Positions 30,326-39,186 of a stretch of DNA of 64,000 nucleotides are shown here, piece after piece. How positions within the stretch are numbered: the stretch's first letter is position 1; each line of letters opens with the position of its first letter. Under the pieces are notes generated by a model. That model had not been told where the DNA came from and did not search any database. It saw nothing but the letters and a program-made list of their open reading frames with translations. The translations under genes were made by a program, and so were the position numbers. The DNA comes from Glaciimonas sp. CA11.2 (GTDB lineage Bacteria > Pseudomonadota > Gammaproteobacteria > Burkholderiales > Burkholderiaceae_D): positions 1,736,001 to 1,800,000 of the forward strand of contig NZ_JAVIWL010000001.1 of NCBI RefSeq assembly GCF_034314045.1, written 5' to 3'.

Positions 30326-31219
30326 ATGAATAGTATCAAGCAAGATTCCGCATCGAATAGTCAATCACAGTCGCAGTCCAAGCATGAGATTCGACCTGGT
30401 CAATCCATTGAACTGTTAAAAGAGTTGCACATCTTGACCCGCGACGGCAAGTTGAATCAGGATAGTCGTCGCAAACTCAAGCAGGTGTATCACCTCTATC
30501 AGTTTATCGAGCCTTTATTGCAAGAAATCCAACGTGAGCATGCGAGTGTTCAACTGGTGGATCATGGCGCCGGTAAGTCCTATCTTGGATTTATTTTGTA
30601 TGACTTATTTTTTAAGACGTTGAAGGACGGCTCGCATATTTACGGCATTGAGACGCGTGAAGAGCTCGTTATAAAATCGCAAGAATTAGCACGCAAATTG
30701 GCATTTCCTGGAATGTCGTTCCTTAACTTGTCCGTGGCTGACTCAACCGAGTCGGGATTGCTCCCCGAGCGCGTTGACGTGGTGACCGCATTACACGCAT
30801 GTAATACTGCGACAGATGATGCAATACAGTTCGGCTTAAAAAAGAAGGCCCGCTTCATGGTGCTTGTGCCTTGTTGCCAGGCCGAAGTGGCCGCGGTATT
30901 GAAGAAAAATAAGGGCAAATCTCTCGGCAAGGAAGCGCTTACAGAAATTTGGCGGCATCCATTACACACACGTGAATTTGGAAGCCAGGTGACGAACGTT
31001 TTACGGTGTCTTCAACTGGAAGCGCATGGATACCAGGTCAACGTGACAGAGCTTGTCGGTTGGGAGCATTCCATGAAAAATGAATTAATTATCGCGACTT
31101 ACAAAGATTTACCGCGTGCTCGACCCATACAACGGTTGCAAGAAGTGTTGCAGACTCTCGGGTTGGAAGAAATGCAGGAACGATTTTTTACACTGCCTGT
31201 CGGACAAGTTGAAAGCTAA
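30326..31219 (+). CDS. SAM-dependent methyltransferase-like protein (Methyltransf_32-like)
   Basis: Protein of 297 residues with a class I methyltransferase core. The glycine-rich motif is degenerate but recognisable in QLVDHGAGKSYLGFILYDLFF. It is followed by an acidic residue after the second strand (IYGIETREELV) and VDVVTALHACNTATDDAIQFGL. The H-A-C-N-T-A-T-D-D stretch and MVLVPCCQAEV match the family of uncharacterised methyltransferases similar to the RNA-methyltransferase-like domain called Methyltransf_32. The substrate is unknown, possibly RNA. The N-terminus is polar and glutamine/serine-rich. It is a single gene. Confidence 0.75.
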   Translation: MNSIKQDSASNSQSQSQSKHEIRPGQSIELLKELHILTRDGKLNQDSRRKLKQVYHLYQFIEPLLQEIQREHASVQLVDHGAGKSYLGFILYDLFFKTLKDGSHIYGIETREELVIKSQELARKLAFPGMSFLNLSVADSTESGLLPERVDVVTALHACNTATDDAIQFGLKKKARFMVLVPCCQAEVAAVLKKNKGKSLGKEALTEIWRHPLHTREFGSQVTNVLRCLQLEAHGYQVNVTELVGWEHSMKNELIIATYKDLPRARPIQRLQEVLQTLGLEEMQERFFTLPVGQVES

Positions 31220-31413
31220 CTTTGTTGTAGAGTGACGGGGAATCGTCGAAAGTAATGTATTGGATAAAAGATATTTTATTTTAATCTCGACAATCCCGAC
31301 GCTCACTAGTATTAGGTTTCATAACCTAGGAACGTAATAGCTTTATCGAATCGCTGTACAGTTTTTTTGGAAAAGTGGCGTTCCCATCGCGCCATTTATT
31401 TAAGGAGAGTGAA

Positions 31414-31773
31414 ATGTCGAAAACTAGTGGTTCACATGCAGTCAATGAGTTTACAAAGGCTCCGCCGACCGAAGAGGGATTGACCGAGACCGTACAAAAA
31501 ATTAATGCCGGGGCCGACGAGTTCGGACTTTTAAGTCATCCCGGACGCGTAGCCCTGGTGCAGAAGGTTACCGAGCAATGGGAGCAGGATTTTGTTGCTG
31601 GCTTTCACATTTCAGATGATCTTTCAAAAGCTGGCAAGGAATACGCTGCCATTGAGCAGGGTGATAAATATCCCAGTCTTTCAGATTCCGTGCGTGAAGC
31701 CGTATTAAGGCGGTTCGATGATCGCCACGGCGACGGTGGTCCTCGAAGCTGGCAGCAATTAAATGGTTCATAG
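31414..31773 (+). CDS. Small uncharacterised protein, 119 residues
   Basis: I do not recognise this protein. The start at 31414 follows a strong ribosome site (TAAGGAGAGTGAA); an upstream in-frame extension is not needed. It is soluble, with no signal or membrane segment. It is rich in charged residues and predicted to be largely helical (QKINAGADEFGLLSHPGRVALVQKVTEQWEQDF). The C-terminal part, SVREAVLRRFDDRHGDGGPRSW, is basic. It lies between the methyltransferase gene and a non-coding stretch. The clean ribosome site and normal codon use support it as a real gene. Confidence 0.65.
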   Translation: MSKTSGSHAVNEFTKAPPTEEGLTETVQKINAGADEFGLLSHPGRVALVQKVTEQWEQDFVAGFHISDDLSKAGKEYAAIEQGDKYPSLSDSVREAVLRRFDDRHGDGGPRSWQQLNGS

Positions 31774-32268
31774 CCGATAGCTGAGTGCGCTGGTTAAAGA
31801 CGAAACTTAAACATCGCTAAATAAAATCATGCGAAGAGCAGTCGATATGCTGTCTAAGGCTGGCGCAAATAGCAGGTATTAAAAGAGTCTTTCGTTACGC
31901 CACATTACAGCGATAGTCGGCACAATTGCTTGAGTAGTGGAAACGTGTCACATGTGATCATGCACTATTCAGATTGCTGAAAATAAACTATGAAAATGGG
32001 AGTAGAGAAATTTCTCAGGGAGGTGAAACACCTCCCCACTTCTTCCCTCTTATCGTTCGACTAAATACCGCTAGCAATGCGGGATCAAAATGGCTTGAAC
32101 CTCTAAGCGAATGATTTATTGACTCCAGATCGTTATTAAAAATTTAACGTCAACGTTTTAAAGCATGCGATGTCTTTTGGTGCGACCCACGCATCCTCGC
32201 TGATACTTACACCCGCTATGCGAATAAGAAGACGCCATTTCACCAGTCATAAAGTGCGGACTTTCTAT
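31774..32268. other. Intergenic region, about 500 bp
   Basis: It contains the perfect 10-bp palindrome TCACATGTGA at 31948-31957 and a perfect hairpin at 32018-32036 (listed separately). I see no convincing ORF. It separates a plus-strand gene from a minus-strand pair that converge here, so terminators are expected. Confidence 0.45.
32018..32036. terminator. Hairpin, possible bidirectional terminator
   Basis: GGGAGGTG-AAA-CACCTCCC is a perfect 8-bp stem with a 3-base loop between convergent transcription units. The flanking sequence lacks a strong T run on the plus side (CACTTCTTCCCTCTT), so termination efficiency is uncertain. Confidence 0.5.
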
Positions 32269-32376
32269 CTATTTACACGAAGCCGGGCGGGCATCGGGAT
32301 CGTCGCACCGAAAATGGGCCGCTGAACAACCAGTCAGCAGGGAGCACAGTACTAAAATAGCGAATGTAGCCTTCAT
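32269..32376 (-). CDS. Tiny predicted lipoprotein, 35 residues
   Basis: This small gene encodes MKATFAILVLCSLLTGCSA followed by AHFRCDDPDARPASCK. The first part is a textbook lipoprotein signal with lipobox LLTGC, so the mature peptide would start with the lipidated cysteine and be about 19 residues, with two further cysteines. A strong ribosome site (AAAGGGGAACC) lies 5 to 8 bases before the ATG. It begins 35 bp after the stop of a larger lipoprotein gene on the same strand, so the two are probably co-expressed. Very short lipoproteins of this kind include VirB7-like secretion components, but no secretion genes are nearby. The function is unknown. Confidence 0.65.
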   Translation of the reverse strand: MKATFAILVLCSLLTGCSAAHFRCDDPDARPASCK

Positions 32377-32411
32377 AATCGGTTCCCCTTTAGGTTGAGC
32401 TGAAGCTGGAA

Positions 32412-33098
32412 TTAGTCCAATCGTCGACATTGGCGCATTTCACATTTGAACAGCGCCTGTTGTCCATTTTGACAGGAAGTTTGATATGTCTCAACACCCG
32501 TTGTCCTGGCGATTAATTTAGCACTCATTGTCGGCTCGCAGCCGCTCTGACGTGCTAACCGTTCCACTTGCGCCCCCATTTCGCCTGAAGTTACTGTACT
32601 TGTTGCACTGGTCGTGTTTGGTTGACTGGAGCGGTCAGGTAGCGGCATCGTGATGATTTCTTCCGATGGGCTGAGAGAATCCTTGATTGATACCGGTGCT
32701 TCGCTAGCCATATCACCCAATTCGGCTTTGATGCTGGCGACAATATTACGGGTCTGATCGGGGCCGGAAATCAAGCTTTTCGACCGACTGCTTCGTACTT
32801 CAATCAAATAAGAAGGCACATTGCGTCCGGCTGGCGATATCGTCACGCTGATCACTTCTGTGCCACTCATCAACCCGGAACTACTTTGAGCGCGAATGCG
32901 GCCCTGAGCCTTGCTTTCATCCATTATTGTGAGGTTGCGTGTCACGCTACGGATCGCTGCGGTCCATACGTCGTCGTATGAGCGCGCCTTGGCCGTAAAT
33001 CTCAGGCCACTGTCGTTCGGTTGAGATTGCCAATCGTTTCCGGTCGTGCAACTGGCTAATAGGAGTACTGCAATGCAAGCTGCAAAAAGTTTTTTCAT
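32412..33098 (-). CDS. Uncharacterised lipoprotein, 228 residues
   Basis: Predicted lipoprotein with signal MKKLFAACIAVLLLASC (lipobox LLASC). The middle region (about 30-130) is a mixed alpha/beta domain with YDDVWTAAIRSVTRNLTIMDESKAQGRIRAQ, typical of envelope lipoproteins in which a conserved D-x-V-W-x-A-x-x segment is followed by a strand-rich part. A Ser/Thr/Pro linker follows, then a cysteine-rich C-terminus with four cysteines (SGCEP, TSCQNG, FKCEM, RQCRR) that could form disulfides in the periplasm. I cannot assign a function. It is followed by the tiny lipoprotein gene. Confidence 0.72.
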   Translation of the reverse strand: MKKLFAACIAVLLLASCTTGNDWQSQPNDSGLRFTAKARSYDDVWTAAIRSVTRNLTIMDESKAQGRIRAQSSSGLMSGTEVISVTISPAGRNVPSYLIEVRSSRSKSLISGPDQTRNIVASIKAELGDMASEAPVSIKDSLSPSEEIITMPLPDRSSQPNTTSATSTVTSGEMGAQVERLARQSGCEPTMSAKLIARTTGVETYQTSCQNGQQALFKCEMRQCRRLD

Positions 33099-33571
33099 TT
33101 TTCTGCTTTCGATAAATTAGTCGTTTATTCCTGCATTGTTTATCAGGGATAGTTGATCCGGAACAATAGTCCGTCCATGCGGTTCAACATCTTTGCCATA
33201 GCGATAGGATAACATCGTGCGTCACAATCTTCGAAAAACACCAATTAAGCTTCCTAAAAATAAACATCTTTCTCAGTTGTTCGTACGTAATTACGGGGGG
33301 TGATGCAAAGAATCACGGCATCCCATCTTGGATAATCAGCGCGGTTCCGACCCTATTAGTCCTGTGCTGTAGTCGTATTCTTGCTCCAGATTTGGGAGTA
33401 AGGGGAATAAGAAGAGGGCGATCCAATCAAGCTCGCGAGGAATGCGTGTTGCTATGGCATTATCACTTTGCCTTCCCTCTTTTGTATCGAGAAAAAAGAG
33501 CAAAGTCGGTGATCATGATGTTGGGAACACTCCGACGTCGATATTTCCAACTATAGGATGCACGCAGTTTC
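33099..33571. other. Divergent intergenic region upstream of the lipoprotein pair and the SpeE-like gene
   Basis: This 473-bp gap lies between divergent genes and should contain both promoters. It includes a run GGGGGG at 33294-33299. No ORF with a ribosome site was found: a frame from 33442 overlaps the following gene out of phase and is a shadow. Nothing else is recognisable. Confidence 0.4.
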
Positions 33572-36010
33572 ATGACAGCCAACTTGAACTTTCGATTGTC
33601 GCGCCGGATGGGCTTGATGTTTTTTATCTCCGGTGCAGCCGCGCTGGTGTATCAGGTGCTTTTTGCCAAAGAGTTGGCGCTCGTGTTCGGCAGCACTGCG
33701 GCGGCGACCTTTACCGTGTTAGCAACTTTTTTGGGCGGCATGGCAATTGGCTCTCTGATTGGAGGCGCACTTGCTGCGCGGGTAAAGCGCCCCGTGTTGG
33801 TATACGCCTTGGTCGAGTTGGCAATTGGGGTTTATTGTGTCGCCACACCAACACTATTTTCTTTCATTCAATGGATTTATGTGGCGCTGGCTACCGATTT
33901 ATCACCGGAGGCACCGAGCTTGTTAGTGCTTCGCGTAGGACTCGGTGCGGGGGTGTTATTGGTACCCACAGTGTTGATGGGTATCACGCTTCCTTTATTG
34001 GCGCAGGCGCTGAATCCCCTAGGTGACCGTTTGGGTAAAGCGGTGGCCTGGCTTTACGCTTGCAACACGACAGGTGCAGCACTCGGCGCGCTGTTGACCA
34101 GTTACGCGGTTATTCCATTTTTTGGGGTGCGCATGACAACAGTCATCGCCGCTATCTTGAATCTGTTGGTGGCACTGGCGGCACTCGAACTCGCAAAAAA
34201 GCTGCATACGGCATCTCGTGCTCTACCCATTGTTAACACACCAAACAGTGATGTAACGCATCCTGCAAAAGCCGGCGAGCATCAAGACATTGTCCCTGTC
34301 GGTTCAGGCATCCTTGCCGGTGCGTTAGTGGCGTTGGGTCTCGGTGGCGTACTTTCCCTCGGGCTTGAGGTGGTGTACGTGCATTTGCTATCCATCGTCG
34401 CGGGCAACAGTGTGTATGCATTTGGTCTGATGTTGGCGACTTTTCTTGTCGGCCTGGCAATCGGCGGTGAATGCGGACGACGGTTACTGGAACGCTCTGG
34501 CACTGATCGCCCGGCATGGCTTGCCGTGACCCAGATTGCATTAGCAGCGACGGTTTCGCTGGGAGCGTGGGGTTGGGACATGATTCCCGTATGGTTTATT
34601 GGGTTTGGTCAGATTCCGGCATTCGCTTCTTTTGAATCGCGTGAGATCGTACGGGGATTGGTGTGCGCGCTGGTCATGATTCCTCCCACGGTCTGCATTG
34701 GCGCAAGTTATACACTGGCGATGGACCTTGCTACTTCGTCCACGTCCTCACGGCGTGGTATCACCATGCTCGGGCTGAGCGCGGCGCTCAATACGCTTGG
34801 TAACATCGCGGGCGTTTTATTGTTCGGTTTCGTTTTGTTGCCATGGCTTGGCGGCTTGGTAGTGAGCAAAATAGTCGCTGGAAGTGCGCTCCTGATTGCG
34901 GCGGTGGTCACCGTATCTGTTGCCACACATAGAACGCGACAGCGTTTAGGATCGGGCTTGGCGGTCGTTATCGTGCTGATCTTGATCAGCCCGAGTCGGC
35001 TGGATTACAACACGTTGAGTAAAGGTGCCAACGTCTACTTTACCGCGCAAAACTGGGGCACTGTAATTGATCACGCTGAAAGTATTGATGGCGGCTTAAC
35101 CATGGTAACCCGTCACGCCAACCATGCCATAAATGGTGGCGTGGTGACCACATTGCTGACCAATGGAAAATTTCAGGGAAACGATGCGAAGAAGGGCGAA
35201 GTCCAGGCCCAAATAGGCTTTGCTGCCTTACCTTTGTTGCATCAGAATTTGCGAAACAACGCCCTTGTCATTGGTTACGGCACTGGTGCCACGAGCCGGG
35301 TTTTACATGACGCCGGATTTGCGCACATCGATATCGCAGAGCTTAGCCGTGATGTCGTGGCAATGGCTAATCGCTATTTTTCGGGTGTTAACGGTGGCGT
35401 GTCGTATTTGGCGCGGGTCCAGACGCACATTACCGACGGTCGTAATTTATTATTGCTAACGCCCAGAAAGTATGACGTTATTAGTATTGAAATTACCTCG
35501 ATCTGGTTCGCTGGCGCGGCGTCGCTCTATAACCGTGAGTTTTATCAACTGGCGCGCTCACGGTTACGTCCTGAAGGCGTTCTGCAGCAATGGGTACAAC
35601 TGCACCACATGGCGTCGACCGATTTGCTAACCATCATCGCCACGCTCCGCGCTGAATTTTCTTACGTGTCGCTATACGTAGTGGGTGGTCAGGGGATCTT
35701 AATCGCTACCAACGATGCTGCCCGGTCACACGCATCACCGGCCATCACGGCTGCGCTCGACACTTCACCGCAGCTCCAGTCAGTGCGTGAATTGGCCGGG
35801 CGGCACTTTGCCAGTATTGCCGATGACCTGTTGTTATCGCCAAATATGGTGGATACATTGTTGAACCGCTTCAGCGTGCAGCGTGAGAAATGGATTTCTA
35901 CCGATAACAACTTAAAGCTGGAATACAACACGCCAAAGGCCAACGCCAATTCGCCTGACCGATCGTTCGAGGCCAATCTGACGCTTTTGCGTACAGTACC
36001 AAAACGCTAA
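33572..36010 (+). CDS. Membrane protein fused to a spermidine-synthase-like domain
   Basis: Protein of 812 residues. The first 480 or so form about twelve hydrophobic segments in MFS-like style (FISGAAALVYQVLFAKELALVFGSTAAATFTVLATFLGGMAIGSLIGG, and a second similar half). The rest is a methyltransferase-fold domain like SpeE: ALVIGYGTGATSRVLHDAGF, then AELSRDVV, THITDGRNLLLL and YDVISIEITSIWFAGAASLYNREFY. In true aminopropyltransferases the strand after DGR usually ends in a catalytic aspartate (D-x-x-D). Here it reads DVISIEIT, so spermidine synthesis is doubtful. Proteins of this fused type are widespread and uncharacterised. It stands alone. Confidence 0.82.
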   Translation: MTANLNFRLSRRMGLMFFISGAAALVYQVLFAKELALVFGSTAAATFTVLATFLGGMAIGSLIGGALAARVKRPVLVYALVELAIGVYCVATPTLFSFIQWIYVALATDLSPEAPSLLVLRVGLGAGVLLVPTVLMGITLPLLAQALNPLGDRLGKAVAWLYACNTTGAALGALLTSYAVIPFFGVRMTTVIAAILNLLVALAALELAKKLHTASRALPIVNTPNSDVTHPAKAGEHQDIVPVGSGILAGALVALGLGGVLSLGLEVVYVHLLSIVAGNSVYAFGLMLATFLVGLAIGGECGRRLLERSGTDRPAWLAVTQIALAATVSLGAWGWDMIPVWFIGFGQIPAFASFESREIVRGLVCALVMIPPTVCIGASYTLAMDLATSSTSSRRGITMLGLSAALNTLGNIAGVLLFGFVLLPWLGGLVVSKIVAGSALLIAAVVTVSVATHRTRQRLGSGLAVVIVLILISPSRLDYNTLSKGANVYFTAQNWGTVIDHAESIDGGLTMVTRHANHAINGGVVTTLLTNGKFQGNDAKKGEVQAQIGFAALPLLHQNLRNNALVIGYGTGATSRVLHDAGFAHIDIAELSRDVVAMANRYFSGVNGGVSYLARVQTHITDGRNLLLLTPRKYDVISIEITSIWFAGAASLYNREFYQLARSRLRPEGVLQQWVQLHHMASTDLLTIIATLRAEFSYVSLYVVGGQGILIATNDAARSHASPAITAALDTSPQLQSVRELAGRHFASIADDLLLSPNMVDTLLNRFSVQREKWISTDNNLKLEYNTPKANANSPDRSFEANLTLLRTVPKR

Positions 36011-36239
36011 TCGTTATTGGTTGGTCGTTTAATTACCGGCCATCGCCAGCAAGTCACTGGCTTATCGCAGCAAATTTCCCAATACCTCAAGCTTGTAATA
36101 GTGTTTTTCATTATTTTTCTTACACAAAATATGCTGAAGCGCGCTTGTTGATGCCGATGTTTTGATCTGAGGAATATGGCGCTCCCATTATTTGGGAATA
36201 ATATTTTGAAAGTTGAGAATTTTGGTCAATGATTAGTGC

Positions 36240-37023
36240 ATGAGTGAAACTTTCCTCCCTGGCCCTGACAATCAACCGTCCACTTCATCGCCGAAAGCTG
36301 CGGCGACGCGTGAGCGGCCATTAATGGTGCTGTCAGTCATTGCATGGCACGGAAAACCGATTACCGTCAAGGAATTGAAGGAAGCAACAAAACTACCGCA
36401 AAGGGCGCTATACCGCCTGCTACTTCCTCTAAAAAAATGGGAATTAATACAAGAGCAAGACAATCTTTACGCTCCCGGTCCACTCAGTGTGCAACTTGCA
36501 TGGGGCTTCAATCTCACCTCTTATCTCGTCACCAATGCGCGAACCGAGATGGAGAAGTTGATGAAACTGTGTGACGAAAGTGTTGGGCTGATGGTTGCCG
36601 TCAATAATCAGGTCGTGTGTCTCGACATGGTGGAGAGCCTGCAATCCCTGCGCTCTTCTTTTTCTAAAGGGCGCTCTCAACCTTTGCTGCGCAGTGCCTC
36701 CGCCAAAGCCTTGCTGGCGCATTTGCCGCTGTCGATAGTCGATGAAGTCATTGCTGTGCAGTTATCTGGTCAACCAAAAGAAGAGAGCCGGTTACGTGAT
36801 GAGTTATCGACAATACGCGCTCAGGGATATGCCGTAAGTGAAGGAGAGGGCGATATGGGCGTTTGGGGTATTAGTACGCCCATTTTTAGCAAGTCAGATC
36901 ACATGGTCGGCACGATCACATTGATGTCGCCTGCCATCCGCGCCGAGGACCAGCAACAAAAATTGATTGGGGTTGACGGTCAAGACCGCGATCGCGATCA
37001 GCGAGCGCTTAAAGTTGTATTGA
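36240..37023 (+). pseudogene. IclR-family regulator with frameshift near the C-terminus (reads through into the next gene)
   Basis: IclR-type regulator. The helix-turn-helix is at about 28-85 (PITVKELKEATKLPQRALYRLLLPL), and the effector domain follows (LRSASAKALLAHLP, GYAVSEGEGDMGVWGISTPIF, GTITLMSP). At 36969-36972 there is a run of four G where three would be expected. Reading three gives LIGLTVKTAIAISERLKLY and TGA at 37021-37023, exactly the normal IclR ending. With four G the frame loses this stop and continues without break into the downstream binding-protein gene, yielding an apparent 519-residue fusion. The fusion is therefore explained by one base in a homopolymer. It is either a real mutation or a sequencing error. 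The DNA-binding domain is intact. Confidence 0.82.
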
Positions 37024-37046
37024 CAGGTATTTCTATAGGGGAAAAA

Positions 37047-37799
37047 ATGCATCATCGTCGCTTCTTTATCGCACTTTTATTCGCAGTTAATTTTATCGTA
37101 CCAACGTTGGCTAGCGCCCAATCGCCAGCTGTTATTCGTGTCGTTACCGATTCGACTTTTCCTCCTTTTGAATTTTTCAAGGACGGAAAAAGAACCGGCT
37201 TCGACATCGAATTAATAGAAACGCTGGCCAAGATAATGGGTAAGAAAGTCGAATGGACCGACATCGACTTTAAAGGCCTGATTCCGGGATTGATTTCTAA
37301 ACGCTTCGATGTTGCCGCCTCGGCGATTTATATCACTAGTGAACGACGTAAAGTAGTCGATTTGACGGACCCTTACTATCCTGGCGGGTTAGTCATGGTG
37401 GTCAAGAGCGGCGACAACCGCATTCTTAAACCAGACGATCTGAAAGGCAAGAAAGTCGCGGTTCAGGTAGGGACGAAATCGGTGAACTATCTCAAGGAAT
37501 ACTATCCGCAGGCGCAGCGCGTTGAAGTCGAGAAAAATCAGGAGATGTTTAATCTGGTCGAAATCGGACGCGCCGATGCAGCGGTCACAGGAAAACCGGC
37601 CGCGTTGGAATACGTCAAAGTACGTCCGAGTTTGAAGGTCATCGATAAGCAGGTCAGCGTCGAATTGTATGGTTTCGCGGTGCGGAAAGACTTGCCGGAA
37701 TTGACGCTGGCGTTGAACGCTGCACTCAAGAAATCGAAGCTGGATGGCAGTTATGACAAATTGGTCAAAAAATGGTTGGTTATGCCCAGCAAGCAATAA
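37047..37799 (+). CDS. Amino-acid ABC transporter, periplasmic binding protein
   Basis: Binding protein of 250 residues in the polar amino-acid (HisJ/GlnH) family. A signal peptide with cleavage after about ASAQ (residue 25) is followed by IRVVTDSTFPPFEF and GFDIELIETLAKIMGKKVEW. Then come the hinge region DVAASAIYITSERRKVVDLTDPYY and KVAVQVGTKSVNYLKEYYP. Ribosome site AGGGGAAAAAATG lies directly before the chosen ATG, confirming an independent start despite the open frame from the IclR gene. A permease follows after 60 bp. Substrate is unknown; the HutD-like remnant downstream hints at histidine or urocanate, weakly. Confidence 0.9.
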   Translation: MHHRRFFIALLFAVNFIVPTLASAQSPAVIRVVTDSTFPPFEFFKDGKRTGFDIELIETLAKIMGKKVEWTDIDFKGLIPGLISKRFDVAASAIYITSERRKVVDLTDPYYPGGLVMVVKSGDNRILKPDDLKGKKVAVQVGTKSVNYLKEYYPQAQRVEVEKNQEMFNLVEIGRADAAVTGKPAALEYVKVRPSLKVIDKQVSVELYGFAVRKDLPELTLALNAALKKSKLDGSYDKLVKKWLVMPSKQ

Positions 37800-37859
37800 C
37801 AGCAAGCCAAACAAATTTATAACAAATGAAATGCAGACTGAAATACAGGAGAAATTCCA

Positions 37860-38528
37860 TTGAGCCTTGATTTTTTACCAGTGCTGAGCGGGTGGACTGA
37901 TTTGGCGCGTGGCGCATTGGTCACGATCGAAATTACGGCAGTGTCGCTGCTGATGGGTTGTGTACTTGGGTTATTGGTCGGAATGGGGCGACTTGATCGG
38001 AGCAAACGACTCCGCTATGGATTATGCACAACCTATGTCACGGTCATTCGGGGCACGCCATTGCTGGTTCAATTGTTTCTGCTGTTCTTTGGTTTGCCTG
38101 AGCTCAATATCCTGCTACCGGCCTTTGCTTGCGGCATTTTAGGGCTGGGCATTTATTCTGGCGCCTATATTTCGGAAATTGTTCGCGGCGCGATTCAATC
38201 GATTGAAAAGGGGCAAATGGAAGCCGCCCGTTCGCTTGGCATGTCTTCCGCCACGGCAATGCGCACCATTATTCTGCCACAAGCCGTCGTGCGCATGATT
38301 CCCCCTTTGGGTAACGAGTTCATCGCATTGATCAAGAACTCGGCGCTAGTGTCGCTGCTGACGATCGCCGACCTGATGCACGAAGGGCAAAAAATTATCA
38401 GCGTCTCGTATCGTTCGCTGGAAGTGTATTTGGCAATCGCGCTGGTATATCTGGTGCTAACCAGTCTCACCATCGTGGCCTTGCAAAAGATTGAACGTCA
38501 TCTAAGAGCTGGAGGGGCAGTGCAATGA
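37860..38528 (+). CDS. Amino-acid ABC transporter, permease
   Basis: Inner-membrane permease of 222 residues of the HisM/GlnP family, with five membrane helices. The family's N-terminal GALVTIEITAVSLLMGCVLGLLVG and RGTPLLVQLFLLFFGLP are present. The EAA loop (EAARSLGMSSATAMRTIILPQA), which contacts the ATPase, is intact. TTG is used as start with a strong ribosome site (ACAGGAGAAATTCCA). The gene overlaps the ATPase start by 4 bases (ATGA). With the ATPase broken, this permease may no longer work unless another ATPase substitutes. Confidence 0.9.
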   Translation: MSLDFLPVLSGWTDLARGALVTIEITAVSLLMGCVLGLLVGMGRLDRSKRLRYGLCTTYVTVIRGTPLLVQLFLLFFGLPELNILLPAFACGILGLGIYSGAYISEIVRGAIQSIEKGQMEAARSLGMSSATAMRTIILPQAVVRMIPPLGNEFIALIKNSALVSLLTIADLMHEGQKIISVSYRSLEVYLAIALVYLVLTSLTIVALQKIERHLRAGGAVQ

Positions 38529-39186
38529 CATCCATCATCAAACTAAATGGTTTAGCCAAATCATTCTCAGGCAATCGCATTTTGCATGGCATCAATCTTG
38601 AAGTGAAGCCCTCTCAGGTGATCGTCATCATCGGGCCGAGCGGCTCAGGGAAAAGTACCTTACTGCGCTGCTGCAACGGTTTGGAAGTAGCAGAGAGGGC
38701 GATATTGAAATCTGCGGCAAAAAACTGTTGCGCGATAGCCAGATGCTTTCGAACCATGATCTTAACCATCTCAGAGAGCAAGTCGGGATGGTGTTTCAAT
38801 CGTTTAATCTGTTCCCGCATTTATCCGTACGGGGAAACGTAACGGTTGGGCCGCGCAAAATTCAACGGCATGAATAACCACAGCGCCTAAACGTTAGCCC
38901 GTGAACTATTAGCAAAAGTCGGCCTTGCGCACAAGGCCGACGCGATGCCTGCGACCTTATCGGGCGGTCAGAAACAACGGGTTGCGATAGCCCGCGCATT
39001 AGACATGAAGCCTGAAGTCATGCTGTTCGATGAGCCAACGTCAGCGCTTGATCCAGAATTAGTCGGAGAAGTGTTGCAAGTCATGAAGGCGCTCGCTAAT
39101 GAAGGCATGACAATGCTGGTCGTCACGCACGAAATGGGTTTTGCGCGCGAGGTGGCGGACATTGTTGTGGTGATGGCCAAGGCACC
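38525..39186 (+). pseudogene. Amino-acid ABC transporter ATPase, degraded
   Basis: The N-terminus is normal: Walker A IIGPSGSGKSTLLRCCNGLE. At about 38695 a missing base (GAGAGGG for an expected GAGCAGGG-like sequence) shifts the frame. In the shifted frame the sequence continues correctly with GDIEICGKKLLRDSQM and EQVGMVFQSFNLFPHLSV (Q loop) until an in-frame TAA at 38875-38877. Near 38888 an extra A moves the frame again, after which [30 protein letters not shown] (signature), [13 protein letters not shown] (Walker B) and VVTHEMGF are intact. The last 25 or so residues are missing: after DIVVVMA the sequence changes to HutD-like. Three lesions and a truncation make this a secure pseudogene. 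Confidence 0.92.

Noticed and set aside
33442..34026. Plus-strand ORF overlapping the start of the SpeE-like gene
   Set aside because: It is out of phase with a clearly conserved gene and has no supporting motifs.
36240..37799. Genuine IclR-binding protein fusion
   Set aside because: A single extra G explains the loss of the stop, and the second part has its own signal peptide and ribosome site.
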